Source: Algibacter mikhailovii
Lineage (GTDB): Bacteria; Bacteroidota; Bacteroidia; Flavobacteriales; Flavobacteriaceae
DNA: 64,000 nt
Reading direction: 5' to 3'
Assembly (NCBI RefSeq): GCF_014651495.1
Contig: NZ_BMWZ01000004.1
Location: 488,346-552,345 of the forward strand
The notes below the pieces were generated by a model. It had not been told where the DNA came from. It saw nothing but the letters and a program-made list of their open reading frames with translations, and did not search any database. Shown piece by piece: positions 29,233 through 38,679 of the stretch. The stretch's first letter is position 1. Every line of letters begins with the position of its first letter. The position numbers were made by a program, and so were the translations under genes.

Positions 29233-31026
29233 ATGACTTTTAATAATAACAAAATAAACTATGGATTACTTCTGGTAGTTTTCCTTTTGAATTTTCAAAA
29301 TACTATTGCACAACCTAAACCAAATATTATTATAATGATGTCCGACGATCAAGGTTATGGTGATATTGGTGCCCACGACAATCCATATTTAAAAACCCCG
29401 CACATGGAGTCTATTGGCGAGCAAGGTATTGAGATGACACATTTTTTTGCTTACCCGAATTGCTCTGCCTCTCGCGCCGCACTATTAACTGGAAGATACC
29501 CCTACAGAACTGGGGTAACCGCAGTGACACAAGTGGATCATTTTATGAATACCTCAGAAATTACCTTAGCAGAGGTTTTAAGAGATAATGGGTATAGAAC
29601 TGGGATTTTCGGAAAATGGCATTTAGGTGACAACACCCCTATGAGACCAACAGATCAAGGCTTCCAAGAAGCCCTTGTTCATAAAGGCGGTGGTATAGGT
29701 CAAGCCGCAGGTCCTGCAGGAAATACTTATTTTGATCCAATTTTAGAACATAATAATGTTTCTAAGAAATATGAAGGCTATTGCGATGACATCTTCACAG
29801 AGGCAGCAATAGATTTTATTAGCAGTACCGATGACAAACCGTTCTTTACATACTTAGCTACCAATTTACCGCATTTCCCCCTTCAAGTCCCTGAAAAACG
29901 AGCAGAACCTTACCGCGACATGGGCTTGCACGAAGATAACGCGCTGACTTATGGTATGATTGACAATATTGATTATAATGTAGGTAGGGTACTTGATAAA
30001 TTGAAAGGACTTGGCATTGAAAAAAACACCATAGTTATCTTTTTATCTGATAATGGTCCCCGAACAAGAAGAACAAAAAACGACACATATCCAGGGCGTT
30101 GGGTAGCAAATTTAAGAGGCACTAAAACCAGTATTTATGACGCAGGTATTCGCGTACCCTTTTATGTGCAATGGCCAGGAACAATTAACAAGGAAAAACC
30201 AACATCAGAAATGGGAGCCATCATAGACCTGTTCCCTACACTCCTTGAAGCGGCCCAGATAAAATCGCCAGAAGGTATTCATATTGATGGCCAATCTCTT
30301 CTACCGCTTTGGACAAAAAACAGTCCAAAAAATCTTAAAAATCGGGATTACTTTGTACAAATGCATTATGGTCCTACCCCATTTAAATACATGCATTTCA
30401 CCGTTAGAACACCAAAGTACAAATTAATAAGTCCACATAATTTCCCACATGGTATTGTCCATCAACCAACAGATGAGGTCCTTAAAAATGTTTTAAAAAA
30501 CCTTGAACTCTATGATGTGGAAAATGATCCTAGTGAACGCATCAACATAGCCAATAAACATCCTGAGATTGTAGATGCCATGTTAGCCCGATATGAAAAT
30601 TGGTTTGATGAGGTTACCGAAGAAAGAGATGCTAAAGGTGTTCAAAGGATTTATTTAGGCACTAAAAACCAACCTCATGTGAATTTATCACGTTTTGATT
30701 GGGGAGGCCCAAGAGTGATTTCTCGTTTTGATTACGGCGGCCCTCGAGTGATTGAAGACAACCAATTAGGGTACTGGCAGGTCACCACAGAAAAAGGGCT
30801 ATATGATGTTTCCTTTGATCTTCCCCAGATTAAATCAGATTGTACTGCACATTTAAAATATAAAGATGTTCATATCATTCACCCTATTAAAGTAGGGCAA
30901 AAAAATATTGTTTTCAAAAATGTTCAACTGCCCGAAGGAGCAGGTAATTTTCATGCCTACATCAAAGAAGAACGATTAGCCGTTGGCCCACATTTTGTAG
31001 ATGTACATCTATTACAACAAAATTAA
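29233..31026 (+). CDS. S1-family sulfatase 1
   Basis: 597 aa with a signal peptide ('LLLVVFLLNFQNTIAQ'), so periplasmic. The type I sulfatase motif 'CSASRAALLTGRYPYRTG' holds the Cys converted to formylglycine; metal-binding 'MMSDDQGYGDIG' and 'FLSDNGP' are present. Removes a sulfate ester from the algal galactan; which position cannot be told from the sequence. Near the C-terminus an 11-residue unit, S-R-F-D-[WY]-G-G-P-R-V-I, is repeated twice in tandem (30688-30753). Probably co-transcribed with the MFS and DgoD-like genes. Confidence 0.9.
   Translation: MTFNNNKINYGLLLVVFLLNFQNTIAQPKPNIIIMMSDDQGYGDIGAHDNPYLKTPHMESIGEQGIEMTHFFAYPNCSASRAALLTGRYPYRTGVTAVTQVDHFMNTSEITLAEVLRDNGYRTGIFGKWHLGDNTPMRPTDQGFQEALVHKGGGIGQAAGPAGNTYFDPILEHNNVSKKYEGYCDDIFTEAAIDFISSTDDKPFFTYLATNLPHFPLQVPEKRAEPYRDMGLHEDNALTYGMIDNIDYNVGRVLDKLKGLGIEKNTIVIFLSDNGPRTRRTKNDTYPGRWVANLRGTKTSIYDAGIRVPFYVQWPGTINKEKPTSEMGAIIDLFPTLLEAAQIKSPEGIHIDGQSLLPLWTKNSPKNLKNRDYFVQMHYGPTPFKYMHFTVRTPKYKLISPHNFPHGIVHQPTDEVLKNVLKNLELYDVENDPSERINIANKHPEIVDAMLARYENWFDEVTEERDAKGVQRIYLGTKNQPHVNLSRFDWGGPRVISRFDYGGPRVIEDNQLGYWQVTTEKGLYDVSFDLPQIKSDCTAHLKYKDVHIIHPIKVGQKNIVFKNVQLPEGAGNFHAYIKEERLAVGPHFVDVHLLQQN
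30688..30753 (+). repeat. Tandem 33-bp repeat inside sulfatase 1
   Basis: Two in-frame 33-bp units (30688-30720, 30721-30753) encode the same 11 residues apart from one W/Y change. They differ at several synonymous sites, so the duplication is not recent. Confidence 0.8.
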
Positions 31027-31097
31027 TAATAGACCGCTCCAACGTTTTTATTCATATTTTCTCTCACTAACGAAATGAAATAAACACTAAATTAGAA

Positions 31098-31163
31098 AGG
31101 TAAAATAAAGTTAATACAAGGTAAATTTTGTCCTTAAATGCAAAGCGATTTCTATTTACTTTG
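31098..31163 (+). promoter_or_regulatory. PUL operator-promoter, copy 5 (GH127-2)
   Basis: AGGTAAAAT at 31098 and AGGTAAAT at 31119 (period 21 bp), with TTACTTTG at 31156-31163; 66 bp. Starts the GH127-2, MFS, GH16, GH127-3 unit. Confidence 0.85.
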
Positions 31164-31235
31164 TAAATCACAGGTGCATAATGCCCAAAAGCGTTTGAAT
31201 ACTTAAGAAGTATTTCTATTTAACAAACCAAAGCA

Positions 31236-33263
31236 ATGAAAATTAAGAATCTAACTTCCTTTCTAATTTGTATCTTGATTATTCCTTTTACATATGGTCA
31301 GGAAAAAGGAATTATAAATAATACCAATAGTCCTCATGTAAAACTGAAAAGTATAAATATGGGGGAATGTGTATGGACCGAAGGTTTTTGGGCTGAAAAA
31401 TTTAAAATAGCAGAAACCGCAATGCTCCCTTATATGGAATCTGTTTTAACGGGTGAGGTTGGACATGCTTTAAATAATTTTAAAATTGCCGCAGGTGAAA
31501 AAGAAGGAGAACATCAAGGAATGAAATGGCATGATGGTGATTTCTATAAATTTATGGAAGCCAAAATGTACATCTATGCACAAAACAAAGACCAATCTAT
31601 TTTAAGCGAGTTAGATGAATACATAAGAATAATTGGTAAAGCCCAAGAAGAGGATGGTTATCTTCAAACCCAAATTCAACTTGTACCTACAGTTGATCGC
31701 TATGATAATAGAAGATATCATGAAATGTATAATACAGGCCACCTATTAACAAGTGCTTGTATTCATAAAAGAATCACTGGACAGAAAAACTTTTTAGACA
31801 TTGCTATAAAACATGCGAACTTGCTTTATACGATCTTCATGCCAGAGGATAAAAAATATGGACGTTTTGGTTTTAATCAAACACAAATAATGGGCTTAGT
31901 AGAATTATACCGCACAACTAATGATGAAAAATATTTAAAGCTGGCTGAAAAATTCATCAATAACCGCGGAAAATACAAAGTAGAAGAAACGCCTTCCACT
32001 AAAGGCTATCCTATTGGTGATATGGTCCAAGAATACACGCCATTACGAGAATCTAGTGAAGCCGTAGGCCATGCCGTGTTAGCCTTGTATTATTACGCAG
32101 GAGCTGCTGATGTCTATGCTGAAACTGGAGAACAAGCTTTAATTGATGCCCTTGATAGACTATGGACGAATGTTACTGATAAAAAAATGTATGTGACTGG
32201 AGCATTAGGACAGGCGCATTATGGTGCTTCTACCAATAGACAAATGATTGAAGAAGGCTTTATCAATGAATATATGATGCCCAACATGACAGCTTATAAT
32301 GAAACTTGCGCGAATATCTGTAACTCCATGTTTAGTTACCGTATGTTAGGTTTACATGGCGAATCAAAATATGCTGATATCATGGAATTAGTTGTTTACA
32401 ACAGCGGACTATCTGGAATAAGCTTAGAGGGAAAAGATTATTACTATGCTAATCCGCTTAGAGTGATTGATGGTTCTAGAGATTATGAGAAAATGAACAC
32501 CGAGTTTCCTGTGCGTCAACCCTATCTAGATTGCTTTTGTTGCCCACCAAATTTAGTAAGAACAATTAGTAAATTATCTGGATGGGCCTATAGCAAATCC
32601 CACAATGGAATTGCCGTTAACCTTTTTGGTGGCAACAAACTAAAAACAACATTATTAGATGGTTCTAATATTGAACTGACCCAAGAAACAAATTATCCAT
32701 GGGAAGGTCTCGTTAAAATCACTATTGATAAAAGCAAAAAAGATGCCTTTGATGTCATGCTTCGCATCCCTAATTGGGCAGAAAACACAAAAATAATGGT
32801 AAATGATGAAGCTTTGAATTTAACCGTTGAAGCTGGAAAATTTGCGATTATCAATAGAAAATGGAAAAAGGGTGATGTCATAACTATTGACATGCCAATG
32901 GAAATAACATTCATTGAGGGCCATACACGAATTGAAGAAGTACGTAACCAAGTGGCCGTTAAACGCGGACCAATAGTATATTGCGTAGAAAGTCCAGATT
33001 TACCACAAAACACCAACATAGTTGATGTGTATTTAAATAGCGATACACTATTGCAAGCGAAATATAAACCAGACTTTTTAAAAGGTGTGACTACCATTTC
33101 GGCAGAATTACTTTTGAGAAAAAACAGTAATGAAGAAAAAATGTATCGTACGGTAAAAAAACCAACTTTTGAAACATACAAAACGCAGTTGGTACCTTAT
33201 TACTCATGGAGTAACAGAGGGCAAGCAGAAATGACAGTCTTTTTGCCAATTTTATGGAAATAA
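31236..33263 (+). CDS. GH127-family enzyme 2 (secreted)
   Basis: 675 aa with a cleavable signal peptide ('FLICILIIPFTYGQ') and no lipobox, so probably free in the periplasm. Same fold as paralogues 1 and 3: 'WTEGFWAEKFKIAET', 'KWHDGDFYKFMEAKM'. The Zn/catalytic set is present: E356 and C358 (NETCAN) and C435-C436 (FCCPPN). In carrageenan loci such enzymes remove 3,6-anhydro-D-galactose. It is the first gene of a four-gene unit after operator copy 5, and closer in sequence to GH127-3 than to GH127-1. Confidence 0.88.
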   Translation: MKIKNLTSFLICILIIPFTYGQEKGIINNTNSPHVKLKSINMGECVWTEGFWAEKFKIAETAMLPYMESVLTGEVGHALNNFKIAAGEKEGEHQGMKWHDGDFYKFMEAKMYIYAQNKDQSILSELDEYIRIIGKAQEEDGYLQTQIQLVPTVDRYDNRRYHEMYNTGHLLTSACIHKRITGQKNFLDIAIKHANLLYTIFMPEDKKYGRFGFNQTQIMGLVELYRTTNDEKYLKLAEKFINNRGKYKVEETPSTKGYPIGDMVQEYTPLRESSEAVGHAVLALYYYAGAADVYAETGEQALIDALDRLWTNVTDKKMYVTGALGQAHYGASTNRQMIEEGFINEYMMPNMTAYNETCANICNSMFSYRMLGLHGESKYADIMELVVYNSGLSGISLEGKDYYYANPLRVIDGSRDYEKMNTEFPVRQPYLDCFCCPPNLVRTISKLSGWAYSKSHNGIAVNLFGGNKLKTTLLDGSNIELTQETNYPWEGLVKITIDKSKKDAFDVMLRIPNWAENTKIMVNDEALNLTVEAGKFAIINRKWKKGDVITIDMPMEITFIEGHTRIEEVRNQVAVKRGPIVYCVESPDLPQNTNIVDVYLNSDTLLQAKYKPDFLKGVTTISAELLLRKNSNEEKMYRTVKKPTFETYKTQLVPYYSWSNRGQAEMTVFLPILWK

Positions 33264-33346
33264 CTTAGGGCTTGGCTTAAACCCTAAACAAAACAAATAT
33301 TCAAATAATTGAAATTAGCCACTACAACTATATAAAAACTAACTAA

Positions 33347-34912
33347 ATGGGATCATACAAAAAGAACGCATACTTATACTCAACAATAGTTGCTATTGGG
33401 GGCTTTGTATTTGGTTTAGATGCCGCCTTAATTTCTGGTGCTTTTAAATTTATAACCGCTGAGTTTAATTTAAACGAATGGCAAGTAGGCGCTCTTGGTT
33501 TTGGTCCTGGCATAGGAGTATTAATTGCCTTACCCCTAGCCGCATGGTCTAGTAATAAATACGGTCGTAAAGCAACTTTAAAAGTCATTGCTGCCATGTA
33601 TTTAATTTCGGCTTTAGGCTCTGCTTTTGCGCCTTCTTTTATGACCCTTTTTGCAGCACGTCTTCTTGGTGGCCTTGCCTTTAGCTCCATTACTTTGGCA
33701 GCCATGTATATAGGCGAAATAGCGCCTGCTGAGTATAGAGGAAAATTAGTATCCATGACTCAAATAAACATCGTGTTCGGTCTTACAGCTGCATATTTTA
33801 TTAATTACTGGCTGCTTTCAATGACTAACTCTGACGCCGAATGGGTAGTAACCCTAGGATTAAAAGAATACACCTGGAGATGGATGTTAGGGATTGAAAT
33901 CGTGCCGGCCTTAATATGGTTTGGATTACTCTATATGGTACCTAAAAGTCCAGCATGGTTGGTTTATAAAGGAAAAATTGACGAAGCAAAACGCACATTG
34001 TCCAAAGTTGTTCCTGAGCATGAAATTTTTGACCATGTTGAAGACATGAAACAAAGTGTTGCAGAAAGCAACCAAGACCGGTCAGTTGGCACACAAATGA
34101 AAGAAATCTTTAGCAAAAAGATGACCATCGTTACCATTGTAGCATTTACCATGGCTATTGTACAACAATCTACTGGAATCAATGCTGTTTTAACTTATGC
34201 CCCAACAGTTATGGAGCAATTAGGTCTAGGAGAACAAGCCGCATTCCAACAAGCCATTTGGATTGGATTAGTAAGTATCCTTTTTACGATATTATCATTA
34301 GCATTAATAGACAAATTAGGTAGACGTCCAATGATGATTTCTGGACTAATTTGGGTGATTGTAAGCCTTGGGATTTGTGCCTATGGTTTTGGTTCAGCAA
34401 AATATGAAGTCACCCATGAAGCCATTGCCGAAATGCAAGATATTCCAGATGTTAACAAATTAACAGCCTTAGTAGGACAACAATTCGCAACAGATATTGA
34501 GTTTAAAGAAGCTGTAAAAGGTGTTATGGGAGACATTTCTGCCAGAGACAATTCTAGCGTCTTTTTACAAAAATCCGCGGTACTTAATGCGACCTTAATC
34601 CTTATTGGTATTCTAAGTTTTATTGCAGCATTTCACTTTTCGGTAGGACCAATTATGTGGGTACTACTTTCTGAAATTTTCCCCATATCGGTTAGAGGCA
34701 TTGCCATTCCATTTTTCGCACTTCTTTCCAGTACCATTAGCGCTTTAACTCAATTTTTATTCCCTTGGCAACTTGCAAACATGGGAGCAAGCACTATCTT
34801 TTTATTTTATGGCGGCATTGTTTTTATAGGTTTAATTATTCTATACAAATTCTTACCAGAAACTAAAAATTTAACCATTGAGGAAATTCAGGCAAAACTT
34901 CAAAGAAAATAA
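33347..34912 (+). CDS. MFS sugar porter
   Basis: 521 aa with about 12 hydrophobic segments. Sugar-porter signatures: 'GFVFGLDAALISGAFKFI', 'SNKYGRKATL', 'PKSPAWLVYKGKIDEAKRTL', 'DKLGRRPMM' and the C-terminal 'LPETKNLTIEEIQ'. An insert with 'EIAEMQDIPDVNKLTAL' between helices is typical of some bacterial members. An inner-membrane importer of a neutral sugar, likely galactose or anhydro-galactose released in the periplasm. Co-transcribed with GH127-2, GH16 and GH127-3. Confidence 0.88.
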   Translation: MGSYKKNAYLYSTIVAIGGFVFGLDAALISGAFKFITAEFNLNEWQVGALGFGPGIGVLIALPLAAWSSNKYGRKATLKVIAAMYLISALGSAFAPSFMTLFAARLLGGLAFSSITLAAMYIGEIAPAEYRGKLVSMTQINIVFGLTAAYFINYWLLSMTNSDAEWVVTLGLKEYTWRWMLGIEIVPALIWFGLLYMVPKSPAWLVYKGKIDEAKRTLSKVVPEHEIFDHVEDMKQSVAESNQDRSVGTQMKEIFSKKMTIVTIVAFTMAIVQQSTGINAVLTYAPTVMEQLGLGEQAAFQQAIWIGLVSILFTILSLALIDKLGRRPMMISGLIWVIVSLGICAYGFGSAKYEVTHEAIAEMQDIPDVNKLTALVGQQFATDIEFKEAVKGVMGDISARDNSSVFLQKSAVLNATLILIGILSFIAAFHFSVGPIMWVLLSEIFPISVRGIAIPFFALLSSTISALTQFLFPWQLANMGASTIFLFYGGIVFIGLIILYKFLPETKNLTIEEIQAKLQRK

Positions 34913-34953
34913 CAACTAATTATTGATAAAAAACAGCATTAATTTTGAATAAC

Positions 34954-36450
34954 ATGATTAAACTAAAACATTATTCACTTTTAGCCATCTTTGGCCTACT
35001 AATCACTTTTGGTACAAGTTGCGGCGCACAAAAAAAGCAAAAAACCAAAAATGGTGAACCCATAGAACAAAATCTATCGGCACTCCCCTTTTCTGATCAA
35101 GACAATGAAGGCGGTTGGGTTTTAAATCAAGAACTAAGTGATGATTTTGAAGGCAAAGAAATTGATACTACAAAGTGGTTTGTTGAAGGATTAAACGACA
35201 ACTATTACATCTGGAAAGGACGCGCTCCTTCTCAATTTGCACCGCATAATGTTAATGTAGAAGATGGCAAATTAAAATTGAGAACCAATTGGGAACCTAA
35301 TTATGACTTTGTCAAAGAATCTTATGGTGATGGTAACATGGGCACTTCAAAATACGGTATTTATAAAGATGGTACCCCTATGCCGGTTACAACTGCCGGA
35401 GTTTTAACCCACAAGCGTTTTCTTTACGGCTATATGGAAGTAAAATCAAAAGTTGGTAATGCTGCAATAACGGGGGCATTTTGGGCTATTGGACATGAGC
35501 AGGAGTTAGATGTTTACGAACTGATGGGGAATCCTAAAAGTAAAAAAGGAAATATTAGAGAAGATTCGTATTTAGCAACAGCACATGATTGGAGCCCACC
35601 GGCCCAAAGACCAACAAAAATATTCAATCATGAGGAAGATTTAGATTTTAGAACTGCAGATGATTTTCACGTATACGGCGCTGAATGGGGCGTAGACTAC
35701 TTAAAATTATTTATTGACGGTAAAATGATTCGTCATTTTACTCAAGATGAATTGGGTACAGCATGGGTTCTTAATAACCCTATGGAAATTTGGTTGGATT
35801 CTGAAATATTTTTCTGGTTAGGACTTCCTCATAAAGAAGAATTACCTGTAGATTTTGAAATAGAATATATGCGTGTATGGCAAAAACCATCCGACAACCT
35901 TTTAGCGAAAGATGGTGCATTCTACGGGTTTGAAGGACCTATTTTATTTGAAGAAAACGGAAGACCTTTAGATTTACTACCTGAAGATTCTACCCCAAAT
36001 GACTATCAGAAATTTTGGACTATTGATGAAGGCTCAGCCAAATATTTAAGCATTACTTATGGTGATTATCACTATGGCGTTAACAGCTTAAAATTTGCTG
36101 GTTATAGCAAAACAGAAAACTTAGAAGTCGAAAAAGCAATTGCTGCAGCACCTGAAGGATCATTAAATCTAGAGGCTGGTAATTATACCCTATCCGCTCA
36201 AGTTTGGTTGGACCAAGGCGTTGTTGCTGATAAGATTCATATGGTTTTACAAGACCCTAATCTGGAGGTTACATTTAGCGACATTAGAAAGCTTCCTAGA
36301 CGCCAATGGGTTACTATAGAGGCCGATATCTCTAGAACAACCCATTCGGGAGCTAAAGATGCTATCGTTATCGAAATAAGAAAAGAAGATCTGCCAAAAA
36401 CTAGGGCGGCTAAGTTTTTTATAGATGATATAGCTATTAAAAAAAAGTAA
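34954..36450 (+). CDS. GH16-family endo-galactanase (carrageenase-like)
   Basis: 498 aa from the ATG at 34954 (an upstream TTG is less likely). Lipoprotein signal ('IFGLLITFGTSC'), probably surface or periplasmic. GH16 jelly-roll with the catalytic 'EQELDVYELMG' motif: nucleophile E184, D186, acid/base E189. The C-terminal 160 residues look like an extra beta-sandwich carbohydrate-binding module. GH16 includes kappa-carrageenases, furcellaranases, agarases and porphyranases; the locus content favours carrageenan or furcellaran, with the exact substrate unproven. Confidence 0.85.
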   Translation: MIKLKHYSLLAIFGLLITFGTSCGAQKKQKTKNGEPIEQNLSALPFSDQDNEGGWVLNQELSDDFEGKEIDTTKWFVEGLNDNYYIWKGRAPSQFAPHNVNVEDGKLKLRTNWEPNYDFVKESYGDGNMGTSKYGIYKDGTPMPVTTAGVLTHKRFLYGYMEVKSKVGNAAITGAFWAIGHEQELDVYELMGNPKSKKGNIREDSYLATAHDWSPPAQRPTKIFNHEEDLDFRTADDFHVYGAEWGVDYLKLFIDGKMIRHFTQDELGTAWVLNNPMEIWLDSEIFFWLGLPHKEELPVDFEIEYMRVWQKPSDNLLAKDGAFYGFEGPILFEENGRPLDLLPEDSTPNDYQKFWTIDEGSAKYLSITYGDYHYGVNSLKFAGYSKTENLEVEKAIAAAPEGSLNLEAGNYTLSAQVWLDQGVVADKIHMVLQDPNLEVTFSDIRKLPRRQWVTIEADISRTTHSGAKDAIVIEIRKEDLPKTRAAKFFIDDIAIKKK

Positions 36451-36506
36451 TCAATAAATAACAAGTAGGTTACATTCTATATTGTACAAAATAAATTAAA
36501 TAATTC

Positions 36507-38498
36507 ATGAGTAATACTTTAAACATTCATAGTAAGGCAATCACTAATAATTCTGAGAGCCCTAATGTAAAATTGAAGAGTATCAATTTTGGAGATTGTA
36601 AATGGACATCAGGTTTTTGGGCAGAAAAAACTAAAACGGCTACAGATGTTATGGTGCCATATATGGGACAAGTACTTTGTGGTGACGTAGGACATGCTTT
36701 GAACAATTTTAAAATTGCTGCGGGAGAAAAAGAAGGAGAGCATCAAGGTATGTATTGGCATGATGGTGATTTTTACAAATTCATGGAAGCTAAAACTTAC
36801 GTTTATGGGCTTACCAAGAACAAAAAATTATTAGAAGAGCTTGATGAATATATTCGAATCATTGGAAAAGCTCAAGAAGATGATGGTTATTTACAAACTC
36901 AGATTCAATTAAGTGACGAAGCAGACCGTTATGAAAATCGTAAATATCACGAAATGTATAATACTGGCCATCTGCTTATAAGTGCCTGTGTTCACTATCG
37001 CATAACAGGGCAACGTAACTTTCTAGATATAGCCATCAAACATGCCGAATTATTATATACCATGTTTATGCCAGAAAACAAGCATTATGGCCGTTTTGGG
37101 TTTAATCAAACTCAAATAATGGGATTAGTGGAATTGTATAGAACGGTTAAGGAATCAAAGTATTTAGTTTTAGCTGAAAAATTCATTAATAACAGAGGTA
37201 AATATGATGTTGTTCATGATTCGACTACCGAAGGCTATCCTATTGGAGACATGGTACAGGAAAGAACACCTTTCCGAATTTCCAATGAAGCCGTGGGTCA
37301 CGCCGTATTGGCATTATACTATTACGCTGGTGCTGCCGATGTTTATGCAGAAACTGGTGAAACAGCTTTAATTGATGCCCTAGACAGACTTTGGGACAAT
37401 GTAACTACAAAAAAAATGTATGTAACAGGGGCGGTTGGTCAAGCCCATTATGGCGCATCGGCTAGCCGAGATATGATTGAGGAAGGCTTTATTGACGCCT
37501 ACATGATGCCAAATATGACGGCCTACAATGAAACTTGCGCTAACCTTTGTAACGCTATGTTTAGTCAAAGAATGTTAGGTATTCATGGCGACGCTAAATA
37601 CGCAGACATTATTGAATTGGTATTATATAACAGTGGTTTATCGGGCATTAGTGTTGAAGGAAAGGATTATTTTTATGCCAATCCGTTGCGTATGGTCAAC
37701 AACACCAGAAATTATGATGCGCACAAGGATGTTACTGAAACACCTAATCGTGAGCCGTACTTAGACTGTTTTTGCTGTCCTCCTAATATTGTTAGAACCA
37801 TAGCAAAAGTATCTGGATGGGCTTATAGTCTATCTAAGAATGGTGTTTCTGTTAACCTATACGGAAGCAATGATTTAAATACCACTTTACTTGATGGTTC
37901 AAATATAAAACTGTCTCAAGATACAGATTACCCTTGGAAAGGTTTAGTTAAGCTAACTGTTGAAGAATGTAAAAATGAAGCCTTTGAAATAGCACTTAGA
38001 ATACCTGGTTGGGCGAAAAAGAATGTGCAATTATCAGTTAATGGAGAACAAACAGGCATCAACCTCAAGCCTGCTTCTTTTGCAAAAATATCAAGAAATT
38101 GGAAAGCGGGTGACGTTATTACTTTAGACATGCCTATAGCAACAACCTTTATAGAGGGGCATCCTAGAATTGAAGAAGTACGTAATCAATTGGCTATTAA
38201 ACGTGGGCCCATTGTGTATTGCGTTGAAACACCAGATTTACCTGCTAATACAAGTATTTTAGATGTTTATTTTCCGCATAAATCTGAATTAAAAGCGAAC
38301 TACAACCCTGATTTCCTTGGTGGTGTAACTACTATTTCCACTGAACTAAAAATACGTCAGGATAAAGATGACGCATTATATCATGAAATTACCAAACCAT
38401 CTTTTGAAAAAGTAGATGTTCAATTAGTCCCTTATTTTGCTTGGTCAAATAGAGGTCAGGCTGAAATGACTGTTTGGTTACCCGTACTTTGGGAATAA
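36507..38498 (+). CDS. GH127-family enzyme 3 (no signal peptide)
   Basis: 663 aa. It starts 'MSNTLNIHSKAITNNSESP' with no signal, and an in-frame TAA lies two codons before the ATG, so no leader can be missing: it is cytoplasmic. The Zn/catalytic set E342, C344 and C423-C424 is intact. It probably acts on short oligosaccharides or disaccharides after import. Last gene of the operator-5 unit, 57 bp after GH16, before a terminator. Confidence 0.87.
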   Translation: MSNTLNIHSKAITNNSESPNVKLKSINFGDCKWTSGFWAEKTKTATDVMVPYMGQVLCGDVGHALNNFKIAAGEKEGEHQGMYWHDGDFYKFMEAKTYVYGLTKNKKLLEELDEYIRIIGKAQEDDGYLQTQIQLSDEADRYENRKYHEMYNTGHLLISACVHYRITGQRNFLDIAIKHAELLYTMFMPENKHYGRFGFNQTQIMGLVELYRTVKESKYLVLAEKFINNRGKYDVVHDSTTEGYPIGDMVQERTPFRISNEAVGHAVLALYYYAGAADVYAETGETALIDALDRLWDNVTTKKMYVTGAVGQAHYGASASRDMIEEGFIDAYMMPNMTAYNETCANLCNAMFSQRMLGIHGDAKYADIIELVLYNSGLSGISVEGKDYFYANPLRMVNNTRNYDAHKDVTETPNREPYLDCFCCPPNIVRTIAKVSGWAYSLSKNGVSVNLYGSNDLNTTLLDGSNIKLSQDTDYPWKGLVKLTVEECKNEAFEIALRIPGWAKKNVQLSVNGEQTGINLKPASFAKISRNWKAGDVITLDMPIATTFIEGHPRIEEVRNQLAIKRGPIVYCVETPDLPANTSILDVYFPHKSELKANYNPDFLGGVTTISTELKIRQDKDDALYHEITKPSFEKVDVQLVPYFAWSNRGQAEMTVWLPVLWE

Positions 38499-38523
38499 AT
38501 ATCAAATTTTAATAAACCTGATA

Positions 38524-38567
38524 AAGCCGAATAGATTTATGAATTAACCTATTCGGCTTATATTTTT
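38524..38567 (+). terminator. Terminator after GH127-3
   Basis: AAGCCGAATAG (38524-38534) and CTATTCGGCTT (38549-38559) form an 11-bp stem with a 14-nt loop, followed by a T-rich tail. Confidence 0.8.
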
Positions 38568-38679
38568 CAACCTTGCTAAAAAAAGAATCCATTCTAAGCA
38601 TTATATAAAAATCTTTCGAGTCTCAATAAATTCACACAACTACATCACTGGTTTTGGTTTCAATTAAATACTATAAAAC

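Noticed and set aside
38603..38631. Possible degenerate operator before the GH-A enzyme (TAAA cores at 21-bp spacing)
   Set aside because: Both GG pairs are missing and there is no TTTG box at the fixed distance.
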